Assembly: GCF_003312875.1 (NCBI RefSeq) | Contig: NZ_CP015163.1 | Location: 682,001 to 746,000 of the forward strand | From: Amycolatopsis albispora | GTDB taxonomy: Bacteria; Actinomycetota; Actinomycetes; Mycobacteriales; Pseudonocardiaceae | Direction: 5' to 3' | DNA: 64,000 nucleotides | Part shown: in pieces, positions 37,850 through 46,424 of the stretch | Position numbering within the stretch: position 1 is the first letter of the stretch | How the letters are laid out: each line of letters starts with the position of its first letter | Position numbers and translations under genes: made by a program | Notes under the pieces: model-generated | What the model was told of the DNA's origin: nothing | Databases searched by the model: none | What the model saw: only the letters and a program-made list of their open reading frames with translations

Positions 37850-38455
37850 TCACCCATCCGCCGAGTCCTCCCGCTCGCGGTCGCGGAGGTACCGGGTGTG
37901 GTCGGCCTGCTGGTTCAGCTCGGCCGAGTAGAACCGCTCGGCCAGCTTTTCGGCGCGCCCGCGGAGCAGGCCGAGCTGGGTGAGCAGTTCGTCACCGGCG
38001 CTGTTCGCCTGGCCAGCCAGTCGTTTCGCCGCCACCCACCATGGCAGGTTCAGATAGGTCTCCACCGACTGCGGCAGATCGGTGCGCGCGAGCGTGGTCA
38101 CCGCGTGCAGCAAGTCGGGGTCCGCGCGGAGGCCCTGCGGCCGGGCGAACAGTCCATCGAGGATCTCCGCCACCTGCCGGACCGTCTCCACCGCCCCCGG
38201 CGGCATCCGCCCGGACTGCTCGGAAACCTTGCGCACCAACGTTTCCAGCTCGGTGCGCAACTGCCCGGCCTCGGCGGCGGCGTCCGGTACCAAGTGGACC
38301 TTCTCCGGCGGTGCGAGCAGCGCCCCCGCGGCGTACAGGCCCGCGACGACCAGCGGCCAGACCGAACCGACCACCCCGGTCAGGTACAGCACCAGCCCGA
38401 GCAGCCCGCCCACGCAACCGGCGAGGTTCTTCGTCGAGCCGAGGTAACGGATCAT
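37850..38455 (-). CDS. XpaC-like membrane protein of the TelA cluster
   Basis: A 201-residue protein with two adjacent N-terminal membrane helices (about residues 12-28 and 31-48, LAGCVGGLLGLVLYLTGVVG then PLVVAGLYAAGALLAPP) and a long helical cytoplasmic part. A small XpaC-type membrane protein is a common neighbour of TelA genes, and the layout here fits, but direct motif evidence is weak. ATG 38455 overlaps the stop of the VWA gene (ATGA), so it is translationally coupled and part of the same operon. The RHS toxin gene follows 81 bases downstream on the same strand. Confidence 0.65.
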   Translation of the reverse strand: MIRYLGSTKNLAGCVGGLLGLVLYLTGVVGSVWPLVVAGLYAAGALLAPPEKVHLVPDAAAEAGQLRTELETLVRKVSEQSGRMPPGAVETVRQVAEILDGLFARPQGLRADPDLLHAVTTLARTDLPQSVETYLNLPWWVAAKRLAGQANSAGDELLTQLGLLRGRAEKLAERFYSAELNQQADHTRYLRDREREDSADG

Positions 38456-40080
38456 TGGTACCCGCGGATTTCCTGGAACACCTTGCCCAGATCGGCGTCG
38501 CGCGCGTCGAACACCTTGCCGCCGGTGAGCGTGGCGACGCGGTTCATCTGGTCGGCGTTGCTCTCTCCGAACAGGACGGTGAACACCGGTACGCCACGCA
38601 CGTTCTCGGGCATGCCGGGCAGCGCCGCCTCGAACGCGCCCGCGTCGGAGCCGTCCGTGTTCGCGCCGTCGGTCATCAGCACGATCGAGGTGAACCGGTT
38701 CGCGTCCTGGCTCACCAGCGGGGACAGGACCTGGTAGGCCCGCGTCAGGCTGTCGTAGATGGCGGTGCCGCCGTCGGCGGTCAGCCCGTCGGCGAACGCC
38801 CTGACCCGGTCCAGCTCCGGCTGCGGGTCCTGCTCCGGCACGGTGAACGTGCGTGGCTCGTCCGGCGCGGTGTCGAAGGGCAGCATGGTGATCTCTTCGC
38901 GGCTGCGGAACTTCCGGTACCGCCCGGTCAGCGATCCGTCGGCACCGGTGAGCCCGGTCAGCGCCGTGCGCAGCGCGGCGATCCGGTCGCCCGCCATCGA
39001 GCCCGAGGTGTCGAGCACGTACAGCGTGCGCGACGGCCGCCGGATCTTGTCGAAGTAGGCGGACAGCAGCGCGTCGAAGGCTTCCTGCGTGGCCGGGAAC
39101 GGCAGTTCCACGAGGCTCTGCTGCCCGAACGACGGCCCGAGCGGCACCCCGGGCACCACCGGCCGGCGCTGCGTGGTCTCCATGATCCGGCGCTGTGTTT
39201 CCGGCGTGCGCAGGTGTTCGGTCAGCTTCTGGTACGCCGAGCGTGCGTCGTCACCGGTGTTGTTCAGCAGGGTGAGCGGGTAGTCGGCGGTCACCACGCC
39301 GTCGCTGGGGTAGATCAGCGTAAGCGGTTCGGGCAGCCGCCCGCTCGCGTTCATCGACAGCAGCACCGATTCGTAGTTGATCAGACCGTCCACCTTGGCC
39401 CCCGGTTCCTGCCCGGTGGCCCGCCGCTGGTAGGCCTCCGACAGCCAGCCGGACGAGCCCGCGGACAGCGCCTGCGCGGTGAAGAACTCGGTCAGTGCCG
39501 GGGTCACCGCGCCGATCTGCTCGGCGTTGATCGCGCTGCCGGTGCCCGCCAGCGCCGACGCCACCCCGACCAGCGCGGAGAAGCCCGAGTTGGACGCCGA
39601 CGGATCGGTCATGCCGTAGCTGAACGCCCGGTTGCCTGCCTGCTCGGCGATCTCCGCCCAGCTGACCGGCCTGCCCGCCCAGCCGAGGCGCTGGGCCGCG
39701 GAGGTGGCCAGCCCGAGCACCACCGGCGAGTTCATGATCTTCGTCTGGTTGCCGAGCCTGCTCGCCGCGCCGGGAACCCCCTGCGGATACCGGTTCGACG
39801 AGAACCAGACCGCGTCGAACTTGCCGTCGGCACCACCGTTCGCGAGCAGTTCGGTGCCCTCCAGGGTGCCGGTGAAGCTGAAGTTCACCGTGACCCCGGT
39901 GGCCTTCGCGGCTTCCGCGAGCACCGGCTTCAGGTCCTCGAGCTCGCTGCCCGCGAGCACGCGCAGCGTGCCCGGCTGCGGTGGCCCGGCCGGCTGCTCC
40001 GGCTCGGCACCGGTGGTCTCGCAGGCCGCGAGCACCCCGGCACACGCCACCGCGGTGACGAGTGCGATCAGCTTCCTCAT
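38452..40080 (-). CDS. Lipoprotein with solute-binding and von Willebrand factor A domains
   Basis: A 542-residue exported lipoprotein. The signal peptide ends in a lipobox (VLAAC, Cys19). Residues about 38-330 are a periplasmic-binding-like fold (TLRVLAGSELEDLKPVLAEA, DAVWFSSNRY, YGMTDPSASNSGFSAL, INYESVLLSM). Residues about 345-540 are a VWA domain with MIDAS motif DTSGSMAG, Thr in DGGTAIYDSL and Asp in LMTDGANTDGS. It would sit on the outer face of the membrane, binding an unknown ligand and a metal-dependent protein partner. Start ATG 40080 overlaps the telA stop (TGATG). A fused SBP-VWA protein beside TelA is a recurring arrangement in actinomycetes. Confidence 0.88.
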   Translation of the reverse strand: MRKLIALVTAVACAGVLAACETTGAEPEQPAGPPQPGTLRVLAGSELEDLKPVLAEAAKATGVTVNFSFTGTLEGTELLANGGADGKFDAVWFSSNRYPQGVPGAASRLGNQTKIMNSPVVLGLATSAAQRLGWAGRPVSWAEIAEQAGNRAFSYGMTDPSASNSGFSALVGVASALAGTGSAINAEQIGAVTPALTEFFTAQALSAGSSGWLSEAYQRRATGQEPGAKVDGLINYESVLLSMNASGRLPEPLTLIYPSDGVVTADYPLTLLNNTGDDARSAYQKLTEHLRTPETQRRIMETTQRRPVVPGVPLGPSFGQQSLVELPFPATQEAFDALLSAYFDKIRRPSRTLYVLDTSGSMAGDRIAALRTALTGLTGADGSLTGRYRKFRSREEITMLPFDTAPDEPRTFTVPEQDPQPELDRVRAFADGLTADGGTAIYDSLTRAYQVLSPLVSQDANRFTSIVLMTDGANTDGSDAGAFEAALPGMPENVRGVPVFTVLFGESNADQMNRVATLTGGKVFDARDADLGKVFQEIRGYQ

Positions 40081-41258
40081 CAGGCCCCCTCGGCCGGTTC
40101 TCGCCCGTCCACCGCCGCGTCGTGCGACCGGCGCAGGTAGTCCTCGGCCCGGCGGATCTCGCCCGACAGCGACTCGACCGTGGTCGCCATCGTGCGCACC
40201 GCGCCCGCCTTGAACGTCTCGATCGCGTCGATCGAGGCGTAGATCCGGTCGAAGGACAGCCGGATCGTCTCCACGCCGACCGCCGGATCGGTGCCGGCCC
40301 GGCGAACCTCCTCGCTCTGCAGCGCGAGCAGTTCGCTGTTCGCCCGGAGCAGCCCGTCCGTGGTGGCCTGCAGCGCGCCGATCTCGTCGAGCACGTCGCG
40401 CTGCCCGGCGAGCGCACCGCTGACCAGCAGCGCCACCCGCAACGCGGACACCGTCGTCGACACCGCCCGTTCGACACCACGGATCAGCTCGTCGTTGGTG
40501 CGCCGGATCAGGTCCAGCGCGAGATAACCCTGCGCGCTCACGGCGAGCTGGGTGAGCAGGTCCTGGTGCCGCTGCCGGATCGGGTGCAGCACGTCGGCCC
40601 GCAGCGCGTTCGCGTGTGCCGGGTCGGTGAGGTCGAAGACCTCGGCCTGGCGGTCGATCGCGTTGTCCACGGCCGCGGCGAAGGCCGCCGTCTCGGCCAG
40701 CTTGCCCATGGTCTGCCACAGGCGTTCCCGTTCGCCCTGGAGTACGGCGTTGTCCCGCCGCAGCACGTCCTGACGTGCCCGCAGCTCGACCACGAGCGCG
40801 TTCACCGGTTCGTTCGCCGCGCGGTACCGGTCCAGCGCCTTCTTCGCCGCGCCCGCCATCGGGAACATGCCGAGCAGTTTGCGGCCGGTCAGTGGCAGCT
40901 TCGCCGGATCCAGTTCGGCGACGGTCCGGCGCAGCCCGGCCAGGCTCACGGTGACTTGTTGCTGAGGGGAGGCGATTTCGCCACGCGTACCGGAGAGCGC
41001 ACGCGCCGACCGGTCCAGCAACGCGCCGGCCACCGACGCCGCGGCCCGCATGTCGGCCTCGCCCACCGCGAGCAGTTCGTCGAGCACGGTGGTGAACTGT
41101 GGTGACCGGACGTCCAGTTCCCGCAACCGCTCGGCGAAGTGCGCGGCCCGCTCTTCCGCGGCGGCCTTCCTGTCTTCGGTCAGCGTGATCAGTCCGGCGG
41201 CCCGCTCCGCGGGCACGGCGGCCACCGCTTCGGGTGGCGTGAGTTCGAAGGCGTCCAT
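40080..41258 (-). CDS. telA: TelA-family toxic-anion-resistance protein
   Basis: A 392-residue, mostly helical cytoplasmic protein. Family features: LPLTGRKLLGMFPMAGAAKKALDRYRAANEPVNALVVELR (read in parts), then DVLRRDNAVLQGERERLWQTM, PIRQRHQDLLTQLAVSAQGYLALDLIRRTNDELIRGVERA and VSALRVALLVSGALAGQ, all typical of TelA/KlaA. TelA proteins are linked to tellurite and envelope-stress resistance and occur with TerD and VWA proteins; the biochemistry is not settled. ATG 41258 directly follows the stop of the upstream solute-binding gene, so translation is coupled. Confidence 0.9.
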   Translation of the reverse strand: MDAFELTPPEAVAAVPAERAAGLITLTEDRKAAAEERAAHFAERLRELDVRSPQFTTVLDELLAVGEADMRAAASVAGALLDRSARALSGTRGEIASPQQQVTVSLAGLRRTVAELDPAKLPLTGRKLLGMFPMAGAAKKALDRYRAANEPVNALVVELRARQDVLRRDNAVLQGERERLWQTMGKLAETAAFAAAVDNAIDRQAEVFDLTDPAHANALRADVLHPIRQRHQDLLTQLAVSAQGYLALDLIRRTNDELIRGVERAVSTTVSALRVALLVSGALAGQRDVLDEIGALQATTDGLLRANSELLALQSEEVRRAGTDPAVGVETIRLSFDRIYASIDAIETFKAGAVRTMATTVESLSGEIRRAEDYLRRSHDAAVDGREPAEGA

Positions 41259-42347
41259 TCAGTACTGCTTCTGCACCGCGTCGAGCATCCGCTCGAGCGT
41301 CTCGAACGAGGGCGGTTCCACGGTGTCGACCAGCTCGGCGGGCACCGGTGCGTTCGCCGCGGCGACCACCTCGCCGAACAACCGCGGATCGTTGGTGCGG
41401 AAGCCGAAGGTGGCCGCCAGCTTCCCCAGTTCCGGATCGCTGGTGAGCAGCTGGCCGATCCGATCCCCGTTGGGGGACAACGGAACCAGCGTGTGCTTGG
41501 AGTAGACGGTCGGCGCGGGGTATAGCAGGCGCATGTCGGCCCTGATCGAGCCGTCGCCCCGGACCAGCCGGTCCACGAACTGCGATTCGTAGATCAGCGC
41601 CATCGGCGTTTTGCCCATGCCCGCGGCCAGGTAGTCCTCGAACGGGCCCTCCGTGCTGTTCTGCGTGTAACCCTGGTCGAGGAACAGCTTGGACAGTTCC
41701 GGCAGCACCTTCGCCTCGGCCTCCGGCGAGTTGACCACGTTGTTCCCGTTGGCCACGAAGGAAACCAGCGACAGGTACATCGCGGCCGAATTGGACTCGC
41801 GGGGATCGGTGGTGGTGAGCAGGACGTTCTTGCGCGCGGGGAAGGCGGTGTTGCCGGGCAGCTGGTCCCAGCGGGTGTTCGCGCGGGTCAGTTCGAGGTA
41901 CTTCGCCACGTCGAGCACCTGGTAGTCGCCCGGGCCCTGGCGCACCACGCCGTTGGCGGTGAGCAGCGCGACGATCGGCTCGAAGGTGGCGACCGCCATC
42001 GGCGACTGGAACGGCGTGTACACCCCGGTGACCGCGCGGTCCCGCTGGATGCGCTGCGCGGCGGGCGAGGAGGAGGGAAAGGCGAACTCGTAGCCGCCCA
42101 GGTCCACGCTCGTCGCGAGCTGCCGCGAACCAGCCGTGTCGACTTCTACTTTGAGCCCGTGCTTGGCGAAGGCGTCGGCCACGCGCTGATCGGAGAAGAA
42201 GGCGAGCTTCTCCGAGCCGATCACCCCCTTGACCGTGGTCAGCCCGCCCGCTTGCGTGGACGGCTCGTCCGGCCCGCCGAACACGATCACGCCCGCCACG
42301 GCCAGGACCAGCACCACCGCGGCCGCGATGGACAACCGGCGTTTCAC
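41259..42347 (-). CDS. Extracellular solute-binding protein of the TelA cluster
   Basis: A 362-residue membrane-anchored binding protein. The N-terminal segment (KRRLSIAAAVVLVLAVAGVIVF) is an uncleaved signal anchor, since no lipobox Cys follows. The rest is a type 2 periplasmic-binding-like domain (VKGVIGSEKLAFFSDQRVADAF, YEFAFPSSSPAAQRIQ, LIYESQFVDRLV, LVPLSPNGDRIGQLLTSDP). The ligand is unknown. GTG 42347 with GGGGAG upstream is preferred over ATG 42392, which has no ribosome site. It is the first gene of the leftward TelA cluster, and no ABC permease or ATPase accompanies it, so it is likely a sensor rather than part of an importer. Confidence 0.82.
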   Translation of the reverse strand: MKRRLSIAAAVVLVLAVAGVIVFGGPDEPSTQAGGLTTVKGVIGSEKLAFFSDQRVADAFAKHGLKVEVDTAGSRQLATSVDLGGYEFAFPSSSPAAQRIQRDRAVTGVYTPFQSPMAVATFEPIVALLTANGVVRQGPGDYQVLDVAKYLELTRANTRWDQLPGNTAFPARKNVLLTTTDPRESNSAAMYLSLVSFVANGNNVVNSPEAEAKVLPELSKLFLDQGYTQNSTEGPFEDYLAAGMGKTPMALIYESQFVDRLVRGDGSIRADMRLLYPAPTVYSKHTLVPLSPNGDRIGQLLTSDPELGKLAATFGFRTNDPRLFGEVVAAANAPVPAELVDTVEPPSFETLERMLDAVQKQY

Positions 42348-42489
42348 TCGTGCGTCTCCCCAGGTCGTTCCCCCGTGCGGACGATCCTTCATCGCCCGCG
42401 ACTCGTTTGACGCGCGAGCCGCCCAGCGGGAGGTGAATGCTTGGTGAACGAACGGTGCCGGTCGTCGTGGGCTTTGCGATCATGGCCGG

Positions 42490-42921
42490 GTGCGAGGGAC
42501 GGACGAGGGAGAACCGGCGGTCACCGCCGAGCCACGGGACGACGATCTCGGCGAGCTCGTCGCGGCGCTGGTCGCCAGCCGCCCTTCGACGTTGCCACCG
42601 GAGAACCGCGAGAAGCTGGCGTCCTTCGTCCGCGGTGAGCACGGCGAACTGCTGGGCGGCATCGCCGGGCACACCGGCTACGGGTGGCTGTTCATCGCGC
42701 AGTTGTGGGTCGCCGAATCGATGCGCGGCCGGGGATTCGGTTCGTCCCTGCTGCGTGCCGCCGAGAACGAGGGCCGGCGGCGGGGTTGCCGGTCGGCGTG
42801 GCTGGACACCTACAGCTTTCAGGCCAGGCCGTTCTACGAAGCGCACGGTTATCGGGTATTCGGTGAGCTGCCGGGCTTTCCGGCGGGTTATCGCAAGCTG
42901 TTCTTGGCCAAGGCGCTTTGA
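42490..42921 (+). CDS. GNAT-family N-acetyltransferase
   Basis: A 143-residue GNAT protein. Motif A is LWVAESMRGRGFGSSLLRAAENEGRRRGC (read in parts; Q/R-x-x-G-x-G/A as RGRGFG), followed by WLDTYSFQARPFYEAHGYRVFGEL, the typical beta-6/beta-7 ending. It transfers acetyl from acetyl-CoA to an unknown amine. Start GTG 42490. Its 3' end overlaps the convergent membrane-protein gene by 34 bases. It is divergent from the TelA cluster. Confidence 0.88.
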   Translation: MRGTDEGEPAVTAEPRDDDLGELVAALVASRPSTLPPENREKLASFVRGEHGELLGGIAGHTGYGWLFIAQLWVAESMRGRGFGSSLLRAAENEGRRRGCRSAWLDTYSFQARPFYEAHGYRVFGELPGFPAGYRKLFLAKAL

Positions 42922-43271
42922 CGCCGGTCGAGCGCAACTACGACCAGGATGGTCACGCCGACCAGCACGGAGGCGAGCGCCAGCGGGCTCGCCAGTGGAG
43001 CGGACAGCACCAGCGCCACACCCGGGCCGATGCGCCAGCGCCCATGCCGCCACACCTCGCGGGTCGCAGTCACCAGCGTCACCGCCGCGGCGGCCAGCAC
43101 CGGCAGCAGCACCAGTGAGAAGATCGCGAGGTAACCGTGGCGATCGTCGTCGGAGATGACTGCCTCGTTGCCGCTCAGCAGCAGCACGACCCGGAGCACC
43201 GACCAGGCCGTCAGGGCCAGCCCGGCCACCAGCAGGCCGCGCCGCAGCAGCGAGGTGTCGTTTTCGACCAT
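42888..43271 (-). CDS. Predicted four-helix membrane protein
   Basis: A 127-residue protein with four hydrophobic segments, at about residues 12-32 (LLVAGLALTAWSVLRVVLLL), 47-68 (YLAIFSLVLLPVLAAAAVTL), 82-98 and 100-115. No conserved motif is recognised. ATG 43271 begins the hydrophobic protein; the longer upstream frame is out-of-context sequence. It is convergent with the GNAT gene. The 286 bases upstream to 43557 contain no gene, only a 10-base inverted repeat pair. Confidence 0.72.
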   Translation of the reverse strand: MVENDTSLLRRGLLVAGLALTAWSVLRVVLLLSGNEAVISDDDRHGYLAIFSLVLLPVLAAAAVTLVTATREVWRHGRWRIGPGVALVLSAPLASPLALASVLVGVTILVVVALDRRQSALAKNSLR

Positions 43272-43557
43272 GCCGCATGTTAAACACAGCCCCACGGGGA
43301 AGCGCCCGTTGTTGCGTAGCCGTGCCGGAAATCCGCACAGCCGCGTAACCGCACTCGGCCATCGCTTTCCTCCGTCCGGGGATTTTGCTTGCGTGGCCAA
43401 GTCTTGCCCGGTGGGTGCGGCGGCCACATCGTTCTTACGTCGATGCCACCTCCTACTAAAGAGACAGCCATCCGCATCTTTGGTGGGAGAAGATTTTGTC
43501 CGTTCGTAGGAGGTGCCGCCCCGCCCCGACGAAGATGATGGTCCGGTGCCCGAAACT

Positions 43558-44538
43558 TCACCAAAACCGCTTGCGGTACCACGAAGCCCCCGCGATGGCG
43601 GGCGGTTCGGTCCGCGCCGGGCGGATCGCGTGCCAGCTCGCCGTCCACCGGGCCGGTGGCAGCGCGAGGGTCCGGCATACTTCCCGCGCCAGTCCCTCGG
43701 GCGTGCGGTCGCGCCACGGGGTGTCGACAAAAACCTGGTACTCGTCGTCGAACCGGAGAGCGACCACAAAGGTCTCGGGCTCGAGGCGGTCGTTGGCGAC
43801 CCAGTCGGCGCGGAGGCCGTGGCGGCGCAGGTGCTCGTGGTCGATACCGGACAGCACGAGCCGCCCGGCCGTGCGCACCGGGGTTTCCCACGAGTGGTCG
43901 GCCGCGGCCCGCGCGACTTCCGCGTCGTACCGTGCGGCGGGGAAGGAAACGCCGTGCGGCATGGGCACTTGACCGTGCCACTCCCAGTGCACCAGGTCGC
44001 CGTCGCGGACGATGGTGACGTCGGTGGAGCCACAGCCGTAGACACCACAGGTGCAGCGCGCGATCGGCACGGTGCGGGGTTCGGCGGTGGCGATCAGCCG
44101 GTTCTCGGGCACGAGCAGGTCGTACGGGTCCATGCCGAGGCCGGCGCCGTCGGCGGTCACCTCGGTGCCGTTGATGTGGACGAGCACCTGGAAGTCACCG
44201 GCCGGGGCGGACGCCGGTGCCACGGCCAGCCACAGCGAGTCCGTACCGGGGCGGCGAGTGATCCCGCCACCCGCGGCGGCGAAGTAACCAGGCGGAATTT
44301 CGCCGGGGAGGGGGATGCCGAGTTCACGCAATGCCCGATCCGCCAGCTCGCCCAGGTGAGCGGTCGGGTCACGCTTCGAAGTACCGGCGAGTTCACGCAA
44401 CGACGGCGAGTCCAGGCCGTCGACGAGTGCCGTGCAAGCCGCGGCGATCAGGTCGGCCGGGCCGCCGTCTGGCTCGGCGGCCCAGCGCGCGGCGGCATCG
44501 TGCAGCCGCTGCTCGGTGGTTCCGCTGTGCTCAGTCAC
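43558..44538 (-). CDS. Conserved hypothetical protein with a C-x-C-x4-C motif
   Basis: A 326-residue soluble protein of unknown function. The region IARCTCGVYGCGSTDV (about residues 165-180) holds a three-cysteine cluster that could bind metal. DGDLVHWEWHGQVP and FVVALRFDDEYQVFVDTPW follow. No enzyme family is recognised. GTG 44538 overlaps the end of the upstream LysR gene by eight bases; ATG 44547 is another option. The overlap suggests coupled expression with that regulator. Confidence 0.7.
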   Translation of the reverse strand: MTEHSGTTEQRLHDAAARWAAEPDGGPADLIAAACTALVDGLDSPSLRELAGTSKRDPTAHLGELADRALRELGIPLPGEIPPGYFAAAGGGITRRPGTDSLWLAVAPASAPAGDFQVLVHINGTEVTADGAGLGMDPYDLLVPENRLIATAEPRTVPIARCTCGVYGCGSTDVTIVRDGDLVHWEWHGQVPMPHGVSFPAARYDAEVARAAADHSWETPVRTAGRLVLSGIDHEHLRRHGLRADWVANDRLEPETFVVALRFDDEYQVFVDTPWRDRTPEGLAREVCRTLALPPARWTASWHAIRPARTEPPAIAGASWYRKRFW

Positions 44539-45439
44539 GCCCAGCATCATCGAGGACCGGACGATAGCCCGCATCGGGATTTCCGATCCGGCCGAGCAAC
44601 GCGGTGGTGGCCGCGCTCGGCAGGTCCGTGGTCACCGAGCCGGTTTCCCAGGCGGGCACCTGGCGGGGGAGCGGGATGAACCGGGCCTGGTCGGTCTTCA
44701 GCGAGAAGGTCTCCGGCACCAGTGCCACGCCGAGGCCGAAGGCGACCAGTTCGAGCAGCGAGTGCACGTCGGTGACCTCGAGCGCGACCTTGCGGTGCAC
44801 CCCGGCTTCGGCGAGGACGGCGTCGGCGTGGTCCCGGGTGCCCCAACCGGGGTGGAAGTCGACAAAGCGGTCGCCCGCCAGCTCGGGCAGGCGCACCTCG
44901 GCCTGGTCGGCGAGCGGGTGCCCTGGCGCGCAGGCGAGCACCAGCCGTTCGGTGCCGAGCGGGGCGAACCGGAGGTCGTCGGGGCAGCGGGCCGGTTTGG
45001 CCACAAAAGCGAGGTCGAGGCCACCGGCCCGCACCTGGTCGAGCAGCTCGGTCGAGCCGCCGTGCCGCAGCCGGACGTCCAGGCCGGGGTGGGCGGTGAC
45101 GAAGTCGCGGAGCAGCGCGGGCAGGTGCAGTGAGTGCAGGCACTGCAGTGAGCCGATGGCCAGGCTGCCGCGGACCAAACCCTGGACGGCGGCCACGGCG
45201 TCGCGGCCGGCGTCCGCCGCGGACAGCGTGCGCCGGGCCTCGGCCAGCAGCGCTTCCCCGGCGCCGGTCAGCCGTACCTGCCGGGTGCTGCGGCGGAACA
45301 GGGGAGCGCCGAGTTCCTTCTCCAGTGCCCGGATGGCGGCCGACAGTCCGGACTGCGCGACGTGCATGCGCCGCGCGGCCCTGGTGAAATGCGACTCCTC
45401 GGCGACGGCGACGAAGTACTCGAGCTGGCGGAGCTCCAC
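44531..45439 (-). CDS. LysR-family transcriptional regulator
   Basis: A 302-residue LysR protein. N-terminal winged HTH (MELRQLEYFVAVAEESHFTR, then AQSGLSAAIRALEKELGAPLF) and effector domain from about residue 90, with the typical LRHGGSTELLDQVRAGGLDLAFV. Start GTG 45439. It is divergent from the aldo/keto reductase gene by 103 bases, the classic LysR-target arrangement, so that gene is its probable target. Confidence 0.93.
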   Translation of the reverse strand: MELRQLEYFVAVAEESHFTRAARRMHVAQSGLSAAIRALEKELGAPLFRRSTRQVRLTGAGEALLAEARRTLSAADAGRDAVAAVQGLVRGSLAIGSLQCLHSLHLPALLRDFVTAHPGLDVRLRHGGSTELLDQVRAGGLDLAFVAKPARCPDDLRFAPLGTERLVLACAPGHPLADQAEVRLPELAGDRFVDFHPGWGTRDHADAVLAEAGVHRKVALEVTDVHSLLELVAFGLGVALVPETFSLKTDQARFIPLPRQVPAWETGSVTTDLPSAATTALLGRIGNPDAGYRPVLDDAGRD

Positions 45440-45542
45440 GATTCATCACCCAGCCTGCTTAGTCGGATCGGTTTCTTCTGTTGGACAGCTTAATGCCGGG
45501 CGCGCAGGCTGGGGGTGCACATTCCGAGCAGGAGGAGTTCCC

Positions 45543-46424
45543 ATGCAGACGCGCCGTATCGGCGGAGCCGAGGTCAGCGCCATCGGGCTCGGCGGCATGC
45601 CGATGTCCGTCCAGGGCAGGCCGGACGAGAGCCGGTCGGTGGCCACCATCCACGCCGCGCTGGACGCCGGGGTCACCTTGATCGACACCGCGGACGCGTA
45701 CCACCTGGACGAGCGCGACCCCGGGCACAACGAATCGCTGATCGCCCGCGCATTGGCGAGTTATCCCGGCGACACCTCAGCCGTGCTGGTCGCGACCAAG
45801 GGCGGCCACACCCGGCCCGGCGGCAGCTGGGCGCTCGACGGTTCGCCTGCCCACCTCAAGCGCGCCGCGGAGGCCTCGCTCAAGCGGCTCGGGGTCGAGG
45901 CGCTCGGGCTGTACCAGTTCCACCGTCCCGATCCGGAGGTCCCGTACGCCGACTCCATCGGTGCACTGGCCGACCTGCTCGACGAGGGCAAGATCCGCTT
46001 CGCCGGTATCTCCAACGCGAACCCGGAGCAGATCCGGCAGGCGAACGAGATCCTCGGCGGACGGCTCGCCGCCGTGCAGAACGAGTTCTCACCCGCGTTC
46101 CGCTCCAGCGAACCGGAACTCGAGCTGTGCACCCAGCTCGGGATCGCGTTCCTGCCGTGGAGCCCGCTCGGTGGCATCACGAAGGCGGACGCGCTGGGCT
46201 CGCGGTTCACGCCGTTCGCCGAAGTGGCGCGAGCACACGAGGCCAGCCCGCAGCAGGTGACCCTGGCGTGGATGCTGGCGAAGTCGCCGGTGGTCATCCC
46301 GATTCCGGGGTCGTCACGGCCGGAGACCATCCGGGCGTCGGCGGCCGCGGTGCACTTGCGGTTGTCCGAGGCGGAACTGGCGGCGCTCGACGGTCAGGGG
46401 GTGGTCAGCGGCTCCGCTTCGTAG
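45543..46424 (+). CDS. Aldo/keto reductase
   Basis: A 293-residue TIM-barrel oxidoreductase. Catalytic residues are visible: Asp and Tyr in LIDTADAYHLDE, Lys in VLVATKGGHTRPGG and His in LYQFHRPDPEVP. The NADPH-binding part is IPIPGSSRPETIRAS. It reduces aldehydes or ketones with NADPH; the substrate is unknown. ATG 45543 follows AGGAGG. It is probably controlled by the divergent LysR protein. Confidence 0.93.
   Translation: MQTRRIGGAEVSAIGLGGMPMSVQGRPDESRSVATIHAALDAGVTLIDTADAYHLDERDPGHNESLIARALASYPGDTSAVLVATKGGHTRPGGSWALDGSPAHLKRAAEASLKRLGVEALGLYQFHRPDPEVPYADSIGALADLLDEGKIRFAGISNANPEQIRQANEILGGRLAAVQNEFSPAFRSSEPELELCTQLGIAFLPWSPLGGITKADALGSRFTPFAEVARAHEASPQQVTLAWMLAKSPVVIPIPGSSRPETIRASAAAVHLRLSEAELAALDGQGVVSGSAS

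Noticed and set aside
40081..43362. Long 5' extension of the SBP-VWA frame
   Set aside because: The lipoprotein signal starts at 40080. Upstream is out of frame with telA and the binding-protein gene, which are the real genes there.
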